Source: Labia minor (Eukaryota; Arthropoda; Insecta; Dermaptera; Spongiphoridae). From it: a DNA stretch of 64,000 bases. Shown here one piece after another: positions 53,631 through 64,000 of this stretch (its first letter is position 1; every line of letters begins with the position of its first letter). The notes beneath the pieces were generated by a model. That model did not search any database and was not told the DNA's origin. It was given only the letters and a program-made list of their open reading frames with translations. Location: the NCBI GenBank assembly GCA_963082975.1, contig OY720344.1, forward strand, positions 8,171,580 to 8,235,579. The letters run 5' to 3'. The position numbers and the translations under genes are program-made.

Positions 53631-54216
53631 AAATAAGCTGGAGTGTCTCCACTCGACTATCTCGCAATTTGAATTGGATTAGATAACATAATATATTATA
53701 TTAAAATTAAATTTAATTAATTATAAATTATAAATTCAAATCAATAAATAATATTTATTAAACCATCGCGTGTTTGGCTCTTTATTGATGGCACCACGAC
53801 ACCTACTGGCGCGTTATTTGCAGTGTTAAAAAATTAATTCCGCTACTTTCAGCGATTCAATCAAACTGGAATTCTATATGTAGCAGTTTTATACAATTTT
53901 TAATCATGTGAAAAATTATCAAACCTATATCTTTATTTTTTCGTTCACTTTAGAGGAAAAAAATCAAAACGTGGTAGGTAATGACCCTCTTCCGGTTGAG
54001 CTACTCAAAAATTGATAGAAAACTACAAATTTTGAATAATGCCCGTATACCAAATTTTACTATTCTAGCTCAAACCGTTTTTGAGTCATCTTGTCTACAT
54101 ACACAAATTCACAAACACAGACATTTTTCACTTAATGTAAATGACTCAGGGACCGTCAAAACGTATAAAAACATCAAAAATTTTCGTGGTCGCAATACTA
54201 TCTCTGGCGAGATAGT
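53114..54216 (+). repeat. Duplicated block, copy 1
   Basis: From TGTTAAAATTTTATA (53114) to the H1 end at 54216, the sequence runs in parallel with 62574-63547, including an AT-rich insert (CAATAATTTCAATAATAAAC, TTTCTATCGATCT) and the join between two H1 copies (GATAGTAAATAAGCTGGAGT). The two copies lie about 9.5 kb apart in the same orientation and differ by substitutions and small indels. Confidence 0.75.
53636..54216 (-). mobile_element. HINE family 1 (H1), copy joined head-to-tail to the previous one
   Basis: Starts AGCTGGAGTGTCTCCACTCG only 5 bp (AAATA) after the previous copy ends and finishes ATCTCTGGCGAGATAGT at 54216. The microsatellite is decayed (ACACAAATTCACAAACACAG). Confidence 0.75.
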
Positions 54217-54438
54217 AAAAAGTGTACTTGCATATACATATACGTATATGAATAAGAGATATACTTTTTATTTTTAACTTGTCTTTTAGGACTACTAACA
54301 GAATCATATAATTTGACAAAGAACGTTCTGTATACTTGCAAAGTGTTTATTAATAGATTAAATGGTTCTGAAAAGGATAGGACACATAAATTTATAATAA
54401 ATATTAAATTATTAAAGCTTTGGTGGCTGTTTTTATTG

Positions 54439-54683
54439 ATAAGGGAATTTTGTAAATAAAACCACATATTGATATTTGTTATTGTAAATTTATTAAAAAA
54501 ATACAAAAAATACACAACGTTTCGATTGCTACTTCTGCAATCGTTATCAAGCGACTGCACTGCCCGAGCGTCCAGTGACGAGTGACGACTGATAGTTAAT
54601 GTTATTAATTAATTTTTATTTTTGTATTTTTTTGAATAAATTTACAATAACAATATGTGGTTTTATTTACAAAATTCCCTTAT
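54439..54683. mobile_element. MITE with about 70-bp inverted ends
   Basis: ATAAGGGAATTTTGTAAATA (54439) and AAACCACATATTG are mirrored at 54600-54683 (CAATATGTGGTTTTATTTAC, AAAATTCCCTTAT). The middle contains ACGTTTCGATTGCTACTTCT and GCAATCGTTATCAAGCG. No convincing target duplication, so the superfamily is open. Confidence 0.7.
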
Positions 54684-55134
54684 TTATAATAAATAATTTA
54701 AAAATCAAAAAAATGTACTAACTCTGTGTGCAAACTAAACAAAATAATTAAAAATGTATATATTGTTATGTATTGGAGGTTTTTATATGGATTAGATTTG
54801 GTGACAAATGAGTTAAAATTATAAAAATTTGATCGGTAGCAGCATTCTGGTGTATTATATAAGTAGAAAATACAAATGTGAATCCAGTGACGGTTAATCA
54901 AGCAGAAGGAAAAGTTGAACTCGTTCAGAATAATAAAAATATATTCAAATTATTATAAAATTAATATTTATTAAATTATTTAAAGAAATTAATTACTGAA
55001 AAATATTCACAATTGGTGGTGAATTACAATTTATAAAACAAATAAAATATAAAGTTCGTAATACGTGATATCGATGTAATTTTCGATAGCTTGTTTTATG
55101 ATACTCGCACTATGAAATAAGAGTCCTTTATTCG

Positions 55135-55166
<32 letters not shown>

Positions 55167-55181
55167 TTACGATATACCTTT
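54684..55181. other. Unassigned AT-rich DNA with (TA)n
   Basis: (TA)n at 55143-55167; no other feature. Confidence 0.4.
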
Positions 55182-56084
55182 AGTAAGAGGGGCAAAGATC
55201 CGCACCCTCATTTTAAAACTACTGGCAAAGTTCTAAATATTTATGTTATGTTCGTAACAACAAGAATAGAAGACGCATCGAAATTCATTAGATACTATGA
55301 GCTAATTTATGTTTTTGTCACATTCCACCTAATATTTATGGATTTTTGCATGATTGTAACACATTCATTAGCATACACTTTTCAAAATATTTAATGTCTT
55401 TGATTAAAAGCTGATACCCTTAAATTATATATATTAAAACCTGTTTCTTGGCTAAACTAAAGTAAACAGTAAACATTTTTTAGGCATTTCGGTAAAAATA
55501 GTTAAATGGAGCAAATATCTGTAGTGTCGTCGAGAGAAAAGTCCGCAGCTCTCAAAGGTACTTAAGTTTTTAATATTTCCCATCTTATTTTTCTTCATAT
55601 AAATCATACAAAAGGAAAACAAAAACAAATCCTCTCTTTATACTCTCAGACAGGCAAAAAAAGACCTTTCAATACTTAAAATTCAATTAAAATTAAGATT
55701 CAATCAATTTTAGCCATCTGACTCTGAATCAAGCGCAAATGTTTCATCAGGAGATTGATTCTGTTTGGTATAAATCATCTAATTTCGAATACAATGGCGA
55801 AAATTCTGGATCGATTGTTTCTTGTTGAGAAATGAATGGATGTATGAAAATGAATTGTTTCTCGGCGTTTTTATTGGAGTTTCGGGGTGGGACAAATGTC
55901 CGCAGATGCAAGAATTTGTTTAAATGCCTCTACTACGCTTATGTTTCTGATTTGGAAACTTATAAATTCATGTAAGATGGCTAAAATATCAGGTTATCAG
56001 GTGATGTTTCAACCTATATTGTATCTTTCATAAGAAGGTAAAAAAACAATCACAAACAAAAACTGCGGATCTTTGCCCCTTACT
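55182..56084. mobile_element. DNA transposon with AGTAAG(A)GGGGCAAAGATCCGC ends
   Basis: AGTAAGAGGGGCAAAGATCC at 55182 is mirrored by GGATCTTTGCCCCTTACT at 56067-56084 (one base shorter in the G run). The inside contains related words (AAAGTCCGCAGCTCTC, ACAAATGTCCGCAGATGC). There is no open frame of size and no clear target duplication. Superfamily unknown. Confidence 0.65.
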
Positions 56085-56099
56085 CTCCTTACTCTATAG

Positions 56100-56275
56100 C
56101 AGGGATGTCAAACTCATAGGTACATTTGGACAAACAAACAAGGTTTAACTTTAGACAGGCCGCAAAAATATCAATATTCATAGAAACGTAGATTTATTTC
56201 GAATAATAGTCGGAAATGGTCGCGGGCAGCAAAAATAGTTGTCGCGGCCCGCGGGCCGTGAGTTTGACACCTCTG
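56100..56275. mobile_element. hAT-type MITE
   Basis: Ends CAGGGATGTCAAACTCA (56100) and TGAGTTTGACACCTCTG (56275), flanked by CTCTATAG and CTCTATAA (7 of 8). The subterminal part is GC-rich (GCGGCCCGCGGGCC at 56243-56258). 176 bp; this end sequence is widespread among animal hAT elements. Confidence 0.8.
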
Positions 56276-56283
56276 CTCTATAA

Positions 56284-57309
56284 TCTATATGAAAATAGCA
56301 ATATTGGTTGAAAACCTCGCTATTAATAAACAGTCCATACTAAAATTAGATTAATGGCCACCAAAAAAATAAACTAAATTATAAAATCATCCAAATAAAG
56401 AAATTAAAGGGATTAAAACTTACTAAATTTTAAAATAAAAAAAAATTAATAAATAAAATAAAAATAAAAAATATATATGCAATTTTTCAACAGACAGACA
56501 AATAATATCCATAAAAAATTGCAGAAAAAAACGACCCCATTTGGCAAAGAAAAAAGTGCAACACACTGGCTCACACGTCAGCCCTCGCCACAGCTAAATT
56601 AGTCGAATTGTGTGTGCTACAAACTGAATTTATCTTGTAAATATATTTTATTTTAAATTATTACTAAATTAATTTCAAAAGTTATAATCAATGATGAATT
56701 ATTTGCATTTGTGTGTCGGTATTGAATAAGAAAATCAGGTTGCATAACCAAGTGAGCTATAAAAAAAAATTCGATTTTTTTTCTGTAATAATATAAATCT
56801 ATGATATAAATATATTATAATATATTTATATTTATAATTTAAAAAAGTGAAAATGCGGAAAAAAATAACGGAAAGATCTCTTCTATTAAAAAAATGTAAC
56901 ACGTCTCATTTAAAAATAAAAATATATATTCTAAAAAAGGACTATCGAGATTTTTACTTTTAATCCATAATAAACTTGACACGTATAATCCAATTCTACT
57001 TAATCCAATGTTAAAATAAAAAAGAAAATAATAATCATAACAAAAACATGACAAGAATTATTTCATTTAAAGTGTTTATTAAATATATATGTGGGTATTT
57101 TCTGCCAGAAGAAATTATAAATATTAATTATTATATATCCCTGATATATAATGAAGAGGCTGTGGAGAGGAGGTTATGTGTCTAGGGGTAAATTTTTCTG
57201 AGAGCAACAGGAAGACCTCTTTGGGATTTTCAATAAAAGCTTATAGGTTTCTTAAAAACGATTTATTTTCAATAAATATACAAATTATTTCACAATTCAG
57301 AGACTCTCA
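56284..57309. other. Unassigned AT-rich DNA
   Basis: Around 56565-56640 there is mixed-composition sequence without a match. Nothing else recognised. Confidence 0.4.
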
Positions 57310-57860
57310 ATATCTCCGGTCATAGTGATCTCTCTTGTCAACGCAATCTCTTTTGTTGGTCCGCGCTCCAATTTATATATCCATTTAAACCGCTTACCGA
57401 GCATAAATTGTGATGGTAGAAGGATCGGGAGACTTTCTCTTGGATGCCACCAAAGGCCCTGTTTAGGCATGATTGGGGAGGGGAGACTGCGGCATTTCCG
57501 CTTGCGTGGGTTATTGTGGGTAGAAAAACATTTTATAACACAGAATCAGGCCCCCTAAACTCTATTGTTCTACGTGAAACAAAGTTTTTGGCGCCATCTG
57601 GTTATGCTGGCATTAGAAAATATAATAAAAAATCGGGCTTGTGTGTGTGTTTGGTCTTTGCAGAGACCAAACACACAAGTCCGATTTTTTTTTCAATTAG
57701 TTACTGCCAGCATTCGCATAGTGGCACCAAAATCTTTGTTTCACGGAGAACAATAGAGTTTAGCAGTCTGTTAGATGGTCTGTGCACAGGGGATGTAGAC
57801 AATGCCCTGTCCAGAGTGTTGGGGTGAGAAGGTAGAAGGTCGCGATACCCCCGTCACCGC
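57310..57860. repeat. Foldback repeat FB2 with near-central palindrome
   Basis: 57547-57655 (AACTCTATTGTTCTACGTGA, AACAAAGTTTTTGGCGCCAT) is mirrored by 57662-57766 (GTGGCACCAAAATCTTTGTT, CACGGAGAACAATAGAGTT). The centre GTGTTTGGTCTTTGCAGAGA with CCAAACAC closes the hairpin. The arms differ by some substitutions and small indels. Relatives: 26790-27035 and 36774-37780. Flanking GC-raised sequence (57310-57540, 57790-57860) may belong to it. Plus-strand open frames here are shadows. Confidence 0.65.
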
Positions 57861-59020
57861 CTTACATATATATTAATTGAACTATTTTTTCTGATCTTTT
57901 TATTGTGCTATTTTTGTTATTTATTTAGAATATTTTTATTAAATATTTAAAGATCCTTTGCATGGTCTTTTAATATAATAAAAAAAAATGAAGAGATTTT
58001 GTTAGATTCTAAAAAGAGGAGGTATAAACTTATATAGTCACTCAGATTTTAAACTTTTTGTATTTTTTGTCTTTATAGAATGTAAAGAATTCATTTGTCA
58101 CATCATAAAAATGGTATCATCGTAAAACAGGTAAATAGCTAATAACATCCCTAAAAAGTATAATAGATCGAAATTTTCGCAATAATAAATAGAATCTGTT
58201 CAATTAAAAGAAAATGTTTGTTTTGTTTTTTTTTAAATAAAACAATTATGAATACATACTAAAAGTTTTAATATTTTTTCTAATTTTAATTAAATAAATA
58301 TATATATATAAATGTTAAAGTAAAATTAAATTATTTAAAGAATAGAATAGAAGAGACAAATAAAACTAGTAGTTGAATTTCTAATATAATATTTTTTGCC
58401 CTTGTTGAAAACTCAAGTAATTAATAATAATAAAAATAATGATAAAATTTGAGTTTTATGTTGGCATTTAAAAATTACATGAGAGAAATTATATAAGCCT
58501 TTCAAAGAATCGATGATAATGAACCCAATCATTGAAACGTTTAGATCAAAGAGAACATTTTTTTTTATAAACGTTCAAACTAATTAAAATATTTCTTTGT
58601 GAATCAACTGAAATAATAGATGGCTTCTTTGTGTGCAACTTACAGTTTTATTTCCATGGCACGTATATATTAAAACATACAAAAAAAACTTAATTAAATC
58701 AATGAACATTGATTAATAATACAATTTTCCATTTACAATATATCTTTATTTGATAGAGATTATATAGTTTATGTATTTACAACTACTATTTAGTATTATG
58801 AATATAAGATTAGAATGCATCATGGTTAGGCGCTTTCCTGATTCTCTTTTTTAAGAGGATAGACACATTCAAGCAGATCTGCAAAGGCCACCTCCTTAGA
58901 TATTACTCTACGTGGACAATATAATGTTGTTGGCATGCGAGAGTAGATCTGAATTGCAGGATCTTGTAGTCAAATGGTAAGGTTGCGAGTACTGAACTAA
59001 ATAAAACCTTATCCGACAAT
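57861..59020. other. Unassigned DNA
   Basis: AT-rich to 58800. At 58815-59005 the sequence is more complex (AAGGCCACCTCCTTAGATAT, GCATGCGAGAGTAGATCTGA) and might be a decayed repeat or old coding scrap; I could not assign it. Confidence 0.35.
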
Positions 59021-59571
59021 AAAACAATTTCAAATAATTTTAATATATCTATTAATGTAATAAAAACACATATGGATATAACATAAATATTTTTAATTTT
59101 ATTTTATTTATAATATATATGTAAGACCAGGCTGTGACGTCATGAATGGCTGGATGAGGTCATATAATTTTAATTAAGAAAAAACTAATAAAGATGATTT
59201 TTCTCGAGTATAAAACCAATGCAAAGTGAATGATTCGTGATGATATGTAAAAAATCTCCTCATGTGAAATTTGGTATGAAAATAACCCTTCCCTTCCTAT
59301 CGTCGATCGCTAATACTACCACTTCCGGTTTCCGGATTTGCACCAAAAGTTGATCAATTCATCCCACTGATGCATTAAGTAAATATACCAAATTTCATCA
59401 AAATCCGTTCAGCCGTTCAGGCTGTACACATCTATACGGACGGACGGACAGACATCATGCTAAAAATACTTTTTTCTGTTAAGAAAATGCATGAGTCGTG
59501 GAGATATGTAAAAATCTCTACATGTGAAATTTGGTGTGAAAACAATACCTCCCTTACTATCGTCGGTCGGT
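59021..59571 (-). mobile_element. HINE family 2 (H2), copy E (stem-loop end missing)
   Basis: Family words from AACAATTTCAAATAATTTTA (59024) through CAGGCTGTGACGTCATGAAT, CCACTTCCGGTTTCCGGATT, GGACGGACGGACAGAC (59440-59455) to ATCGTCGGTCGGT (59571) followed by AAAAA. About 90 bp at the stem-loop end is absent. Confidence 0.7.
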
Positions 59572-60425
59572 AAAAAATTGAAAAGAAATTTTATAAGATA
59601 AGTTTTTTATCTAGAAAATAAAAGTTTTCTGAAAAGATTTTCGTGTGATCCAAAAAATTGTTGAACTTGTATTTGTATTTCATTTTCCAGAGATTTATTC
59701 AACCTGTGATTGAATTTCAATAAATTGAAAGAAAACATTTTATATTTTATTTTCTAAATCATAATAAAAATGTAGTTGATATTCTCCAATATTTTGAAGA
59801 AGAAGAAGAATACGATAGTAAGTATATTTAAATATATTCAGATGTCATAGAATATTTGAATACATATGTTATATGCATTTTTTTTTTTGTAATTAAAATG
59901 ATCAAATGATAAAAAAAAAATGATTGTGATAGACAAGCTTTTTTTTCTCTTTTAATAGATATTTCAAAACAGTTATTTTTTTTTCTTTTTTTTCGAGTTG
60001 CGAAAGAATCGATCGTTATAAATTTCCACTCCATCTCTCTTCTTGTGTATGCCAACCAACTCTTTTTAAAATGTATCTTTCTACAATTTATCTACGAGTT
60101 TTTCTTTTCTTCACTAAAGAAAAAAAGAATCTCAAGTGGATCGTATTTGATTCCCACATATCTAATAAATTTCTCTCTCTATTCTTATTTTTCTTTCTAT
60201 GGATCTTTTTGTTCGATTTAAGTTTTATTTTATAAATATAAATCACATAAAACAAAAAATTTAATAAATTTCCATCAGGCTTTAAAAGTATATTTTTGTA
60301 ATTTTTATTATTATTATTATTATAAAAGTATAGTATATTTATGTTCAACGACCTTTGTGATTTCAAATAAAAAGAAAAATAATTTTTAAAAAAATTAATG
60401 TTCTAATTAACTGATAAAAAAAACC
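59572..60425. other. Unassigned AT-rich DNA
   Basis: Nothing recognisable. Confidence 0.45.
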
Positions 60426-60426
60426 A

Positions 60427-60677
60427 TCTACGTCCAACGCAAGGACAACGCTTATCAATTTGATGAGGTGTCCTATGATCAGTAGAACGGATCCTATCAA
60501 CCTTTACCTTGATTTTCTTGATCAGAGGCACTACTTTTTATCAAGTAGCTTCCCAATGTTGATCCCAGAGTCTGCGTTGACTCAATCCTATAGACGCCAG
60601 CTAGAGAAATTCCCTTGCCAGACCCGGGACCACGAGATTGTGAGCCAGCTACGCTACCTCCCACCCTGGGGCGCCTT
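60427..60677 (-). mobile_element. tRNA-derived SINE, old copy 4
   Basis: Reverse-strand copy with GACAACGCTTATC, TTGATTTTCTTGATCAGAGG and CCAGCTAGAGAAATTCCCTT; the B-box region has decayed (GACCCGGGACCACGAG, the spacer lost). Clearly more diverged than the other three. Confidence 0.75.
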
Positions 60678-61914
60678 CTTTTTTCTGAGAATATTATATT
60701 TATATGTCTTTTATAACACAATTTATTATATTATTCTTAAATTAATATATTTTAATTTTAATTATTTACAACCATAAAGGTAGACATATAAAATATTTAT
60801 ATAAACGAGTTGAAGAAAAATACATTTATTTATTTGGGAGATGGAATTTTTTTTACTCTAAGGGATTATTAATATTATTATTATTATTATTACAATAATG
60901 TTATTTTCAAGATAAGTTTGTTGTTTGTTTTATTATTTTTTTTAATCAGCCTATTTGTTGTTTAAGAGTTGAGCCAATTTGCTTGCATTGATATAGTTCA
61001 CAGTTCCTATCACCAATAAGAAATATTTACTCTATTGATCAATGTTTTTTGATCAAGAAAATCCAATATGTCTGAAGTAAAATGTAACAAACACCTCGTT
61101 TAACCTGTCAAGTGAATTTTATCACTGACACTAAATAATTAAAAGAAAATTACAATAGATCTAGTTTTTTAGACTAATAGAAAGATAGTTTATATTTTAA
61201 ATCTTATAGTATATATATATAAGATTTAAAATTATATAATTAATCCAATTAATCGTAGTTATATTAAGTTAGTGATTCTATAATCAAGAATTAATTGACA
61301 ATTTATTTATTTTTATAAATTAAAACGAAAATTTTATTAGCAAACTTTAAAATAATTTTTATAAAATTTTTTTATTAATATCACATCGAAAAAGATAATT
61401 TATTTAAAGTAAAAAATAAACAAAAGAAACCTATTAATTAATAATAAAAGAATATTATCATTTGTATTTAAAACATATTTAAAAAAATTACTCAATTTAA
61501 AAAAAGATAAAAATTTAAAACAACTTTTTTATAATAGTTATCATTTGTCTAAAAAATAATATTTTAATTTTTATATAACCAATAAATCATTTTTGCACTT
61601 AAAATATAGTAGTAATTAATAATTGAGTAATTAAACTAAAAACAAAAACAAAAATAATTTAATTTAGTTAATTTTTTGAATATATATTTGACTTCATAAA
61701 ACATTAAAAAAAATAATTTCTGTTTTATTTTATTAAACAAAGATAAAATGTATACCCTTCTTGGATAGTAACAAGAAAAATTAGTTGGTATTTTTATATA
61801 ATAATTCATTTAGATTATTTTTTATTTAAAAAAAAGATAATCCGATTAGTAAGAAAAGAAGTTTTTCTAAGAAAGGATTATTCTATTATTATTTAAATAT
61901 AATAGAAATATACT
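60678..61914. other. Unassigned AT-rich DNA
   Basis: About 1.2 kb of extremely AT-rich DNA upstream of the candidate promoter. No features supported. Confidence 0.45.
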
Positions 61915-61965
61915 CGTATATATAGTCTGTCAGTCTATTGGGAACTATCAAACAAGTCAGTCAAG
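61915..61965 (+). promoter_or_regulatory. Candidate RNA polymerase II core promoter
   Basis: TATATATAG at 61917-61925 is followed by CTATCAAAC (30 bp on) and GTCAGTCAAG (A at 61959), both resembling insect initiator sites (TCAKT-type). In DNA this AT-rich a TATA word alone means little; the initiator-like words and the exon-like segment right after it raise the odds slightly. Confidence 0.25.
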
Positions 61966-61988
61966 TGTTTTTCTATTACTTGTTTTAG

Positions 61989-62066
61989 ATAAGTGAACAT
62001 CAAGAATGCAGCAAAATGCTAGAAAATCTTTCAAGTGACATGTCAGCCTGCTGCATGCCAAACAAC
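61989..62066 (+). CDS. Candidate host exon, unidentified
   Basis: Bracketed by an acceptor-like ACTTGTTTTAG (ends 61988) and a donor gtaaga at 62067. As an internal exon it is 78 nt, open throughout in phase 0, reading ISEHQECSKMLENLSSDMSA then CCMPNN. As a first exon, ATGCTAGAAAATCTTTC (62013) would start MLENLSSDMSACCMPNN. Composition and three Cys in the short peptide differ from the surrounding AT-rich shadows. I do not recognise the protein and no partner exon is visible before the window ends. Confidence 0.35.
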
Positions 62067-62227
62067 GTAAGATTTTTTACTCTCTTTTTCTCATTATAGA
62101 TATTTACATTCAGTTTATAGTTATATTACACTTGCTAAACAATAAATCATTATTTAAAATTGAACAATTTTTAGCAAACCAAAAAAATATAATAATTTGA
62201 TAATTGTTCAAATTAGTTGACATGTCA
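62067..62227. other. Unassigned AT-rich DNA
   Basis: Would be intron if the preceding exon is real. Confidence 0.3.
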
Positions 62228-62590
62228 TATCATGTCTTGAATAAAACTTTACTAGTGGATTCCTTTGTCAATTGCAAATTAACTTTTCTTATGCAATATT
62301 TCTTGTTTACGAGATAATAATTATTAAAATTTGCATATAAATCCATTGATATTCATAAAAAATTAATTAATTAAATAATTTCCCTAAATCCAAACCGAAC
62401 CGAAAAAAACAAAAATTAGTGAATAATGAGTGAAATAGTTAATAAAACATTATTTAATGGCTGCACATTTCTACTAGCTAATCTCTCAAACTTAAAAGTT
62501 ATCTCGTAAACTAGAAGAGATCAGGAAATATTGCATAACGAAAGTTTCTTTGGAATTAACAAAGAATCCACTGTTAAAATTTTATAAAAA
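62228..62590. mobile_element. Foldback MITE family FB1, copy 3
   Basis: Left part ATAAAACTTTACTAGTGGAT (62242), middle AATTTGCATATAAATCCATT and CGAACCGAAAAAAACAAAAA, right part GAAACTTTCGTTATGC in the reverse reading near 62540. Both outer ends are eroded; the right end runs into the duplicated block at 62574. Confidence 0.55.
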
Positions 62591-63547
62591 TCACAACTAA
62601 TCTGAACTATTACTAATAATTTCAATAATAAACTTAAATAAAAATTATTTCAACAAAAATTAAATTTTATAAAATACATATATTATATTATATGTATTTG
62701 TATCATTTGTTAGTGATATATCTATAAACTAATTTACCTTAAGTTTTCTATCGATCTGATTTAAAAATTCATTAATTGAATTTTATTAAAGGTTAAATAA
62801 AATATTAAAAATTATAAGATTCAATTTTTTCTTTAAAATATAATTTTTTTTTTAAATGAAAATTATCCTAAATAATTTTAAATTTTATTGAATTTTAATA
62901 ATTTAATATTACAGAATTTAAATAATGTCTTGTCTACATACACACACATTTTTCTCAACCTTAGTGAAAATGACTCAGGAACCTTCGAAACGTATAAAAA
63001 GATCAGAAACTCTACATCGAAAATTTTCGTGATCGCAATACTATCTAGTAAATAAGCTGGAGTGTCTCCACTCGACTATCTCGCAATTTGAGAATTGGAT
63101 TAAATAACATAATATATTATATTTAAATTAAATTTAATTAATGATAAATTATAAATTAAAATTAATAAATAATATTTATTAAACCAGCGCGTGTTTGGCT
63201 CTTTATTGATGGCACCACGACACTTGCTGGCGCGTGATTTGCAGTGTTAAAAGATTAATTCCGATACTTTTACCGATTCAATCAAGCTGAAATTATTTCT
63301 ATATATAACCGTTTTAAACAATTATTAATCATCAAATTTTGAATAACGCCCGTGTACCAAATTTCATTATGCTAGCTCAAACCGTTTTTACGTAATCTTG
63401 TCTACATATATTAGATACAAACTCACAGACAGATATTTTTCTCAAACTTAGTGAAAATGACTCAGGGACCTTCAAAATGTATAAAAAACATCAAAATCTC
63501 CACATCGAAACTTTTCGTGATCATAATACTATCTCAGCCGAGAGAGT
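62574..63547 (+). repeat. Duplicated block, copy 2
   Basis: Parallels 53114-54216: AT-rich insert, H1 remainder ending CAATACTATCTAGT at 63050 (with a short deletion in the hairpin), the AAATAAGCTGGAGT join and a full second H1 copy. Confidence 0.7.
63055..63547 (-). mobile_element. HINE family 1 (H1), copy in duplicated block 2
   Basis: AGCTGGAGTGTCTCCACTCG at 63055 through CCAGCGCGTGTTTGGCTC to ACTATCTCAGCCGAGAGAGT at 63528-63547. The inner block around TAATGACCCTC is missing, and the microsatellite is eroded. Confidence 0.7.
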
Positions 63548-63594
63548 AAAAATGGAATAAAGTGCTCCAACGTACTTAAAATGTTGACTGTGGC

Positions 63595-63690
63595 ATTAGG
63601 CGAGTCTACTCAAAAAAATGTTTAAAAGTGATTAAAAAAGCACACCAATTTCCATCAAATATGAAGGTTTCGCTCACTGTTATTCTTTCC
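63595..63690 (+). mobile_element. Mariner scrap, same family as 23261-24027
   Basis: GGCGAGTCTACTCAAAAAAA and GTTTCGCTCACTGTTATTCT match, in the other orientation, the N-terminal half of the mariner at 23700-23825 (GGCGAGTCTACTTAGTCTC, GTTTTGCTCACTGTTTTCTT). No ends. Confidence 0.45.
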
Positions 63691-63698
63691 ATATAATA

Positions 63699-64000
63699 CA
63701 GAGATGGGCATTAAGTCGATCGCGATCGACTGGTGGACCGCCGAGTCATTTTAAAGTGATCGCCTTTACTCATTGCCTTTTTTACTTAAACTACTCCTTA
63801 GCATATAAAAAATTCCATTTCTCGGGGAAGAAATAACCAAAAATATAAACGAATTGTTTTCTATAACTATTGAGGAAGATGAAGTTCTTCTTCTTCAAAA
63901 TGACATAATTTTAAAAGCACATAATTCAGATCCTAAAAATATTTTTTGGAATTTAATGGACGAAGTTAAGTATCCTAATTTAAAAGGTCTCGCATTAAAT
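63699..64000 (+). mobile_element. hAT (ZBED-type) transposon, running off the window
   Basis: The left end CAGAGATGGGCATTAAGTCG and palindromic CGATCGCGATCG (63699-63730) form a hAT-type terminus. From 63827 to the window edge an open frame of 58 codons reads EEITKNINELFSIT, EEDEVLLLQNDIILKAH and FWNLMDEVKYPNLKGLALN, the region just before the CESAFS block of ZBED-type hAT transposases. Only about 130 bp separate the end from this C-terminal region, so the copy is internally deleted. The right part lies outside the window. Confidence 0.65.

Overview
The window is very AT-rich eukaryotic (insect) DNA with one recognisable host neuropeptide gene in a sea of transposable-element debris. The host gene is an allatostatin-A (FGLamide) precursor on the minus strand (11830-15277, at least three coding exons, 273 residues as I join them). 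The order of its peptides, including an internal KR just before LPVYNFGLGKR, resembles the precursor I know from honeybee. The extreme AT richness and the tandem DNA-transposon load suggest a hymenopteran, possibly a parasitoid wasp; the species call is inference only.

Layout. 1-4.5 kb: dispersed repeat ends, a non-autonomous hAT (1460-3677, 8-bp target duplication) carrying a nested MULE-like transposon, and a Jockey-type LINE tail. 4.8-6.5 kb: a Helentron-like rolling-circle element with an open endonuclease-type frame (5724-6293), itself hit by a smaller non-autonomous element. 7.1-9.5 kb: a classical Helitron (5' TC, 3' hairpin plus CTAG, A/T insertion site) with a nested broken LINE. 9.9-11.1 kb: further repeats. 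11.8-15.3 kb: allatostatin-A, with a mariner relic in intron 1 and a Helentron-like insertion just upstream. 15.4-31 kb: repeats, including tRNA-derived SINEs, a deleted mariner, hAT MITEs, a foldback element and an 845-bp element with 157-bp identical inverted ends. 32.4-35.8 kb: an apparently intact hAT transposon with a 619-codon BED-finger transposase. 36-64 kb: more copies of the same families, one duplicated block (about 53.1-54.2 kb and 62.6-63.5 kb), two weak host-exon candidates (45.7-45.9 kb and 61.9-62.07 kb) and a hAT fragment running off the right edge.

How it fits together. The most striking structure is a set of at least three unrelated-in-sequence repeat families that share one design: a T-run, an 11-bp or so subterminal inverted repeat, a dinucleotide or tetranucleotide microsatellite in the core, the matching subterminal repeat, and a terminal stem-loop. 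That is the Helentron/HINE (DINE-1-like) layout, and one family also carries a Helentron-type endonuclease frame next to its stem-loop end. In the host gene, one FGLamide copy has become VYSPRLamide, a pyrokinin-like C-terminus inside an allatostatin precursor. All calls were made by eye; no alignments or searches were run.
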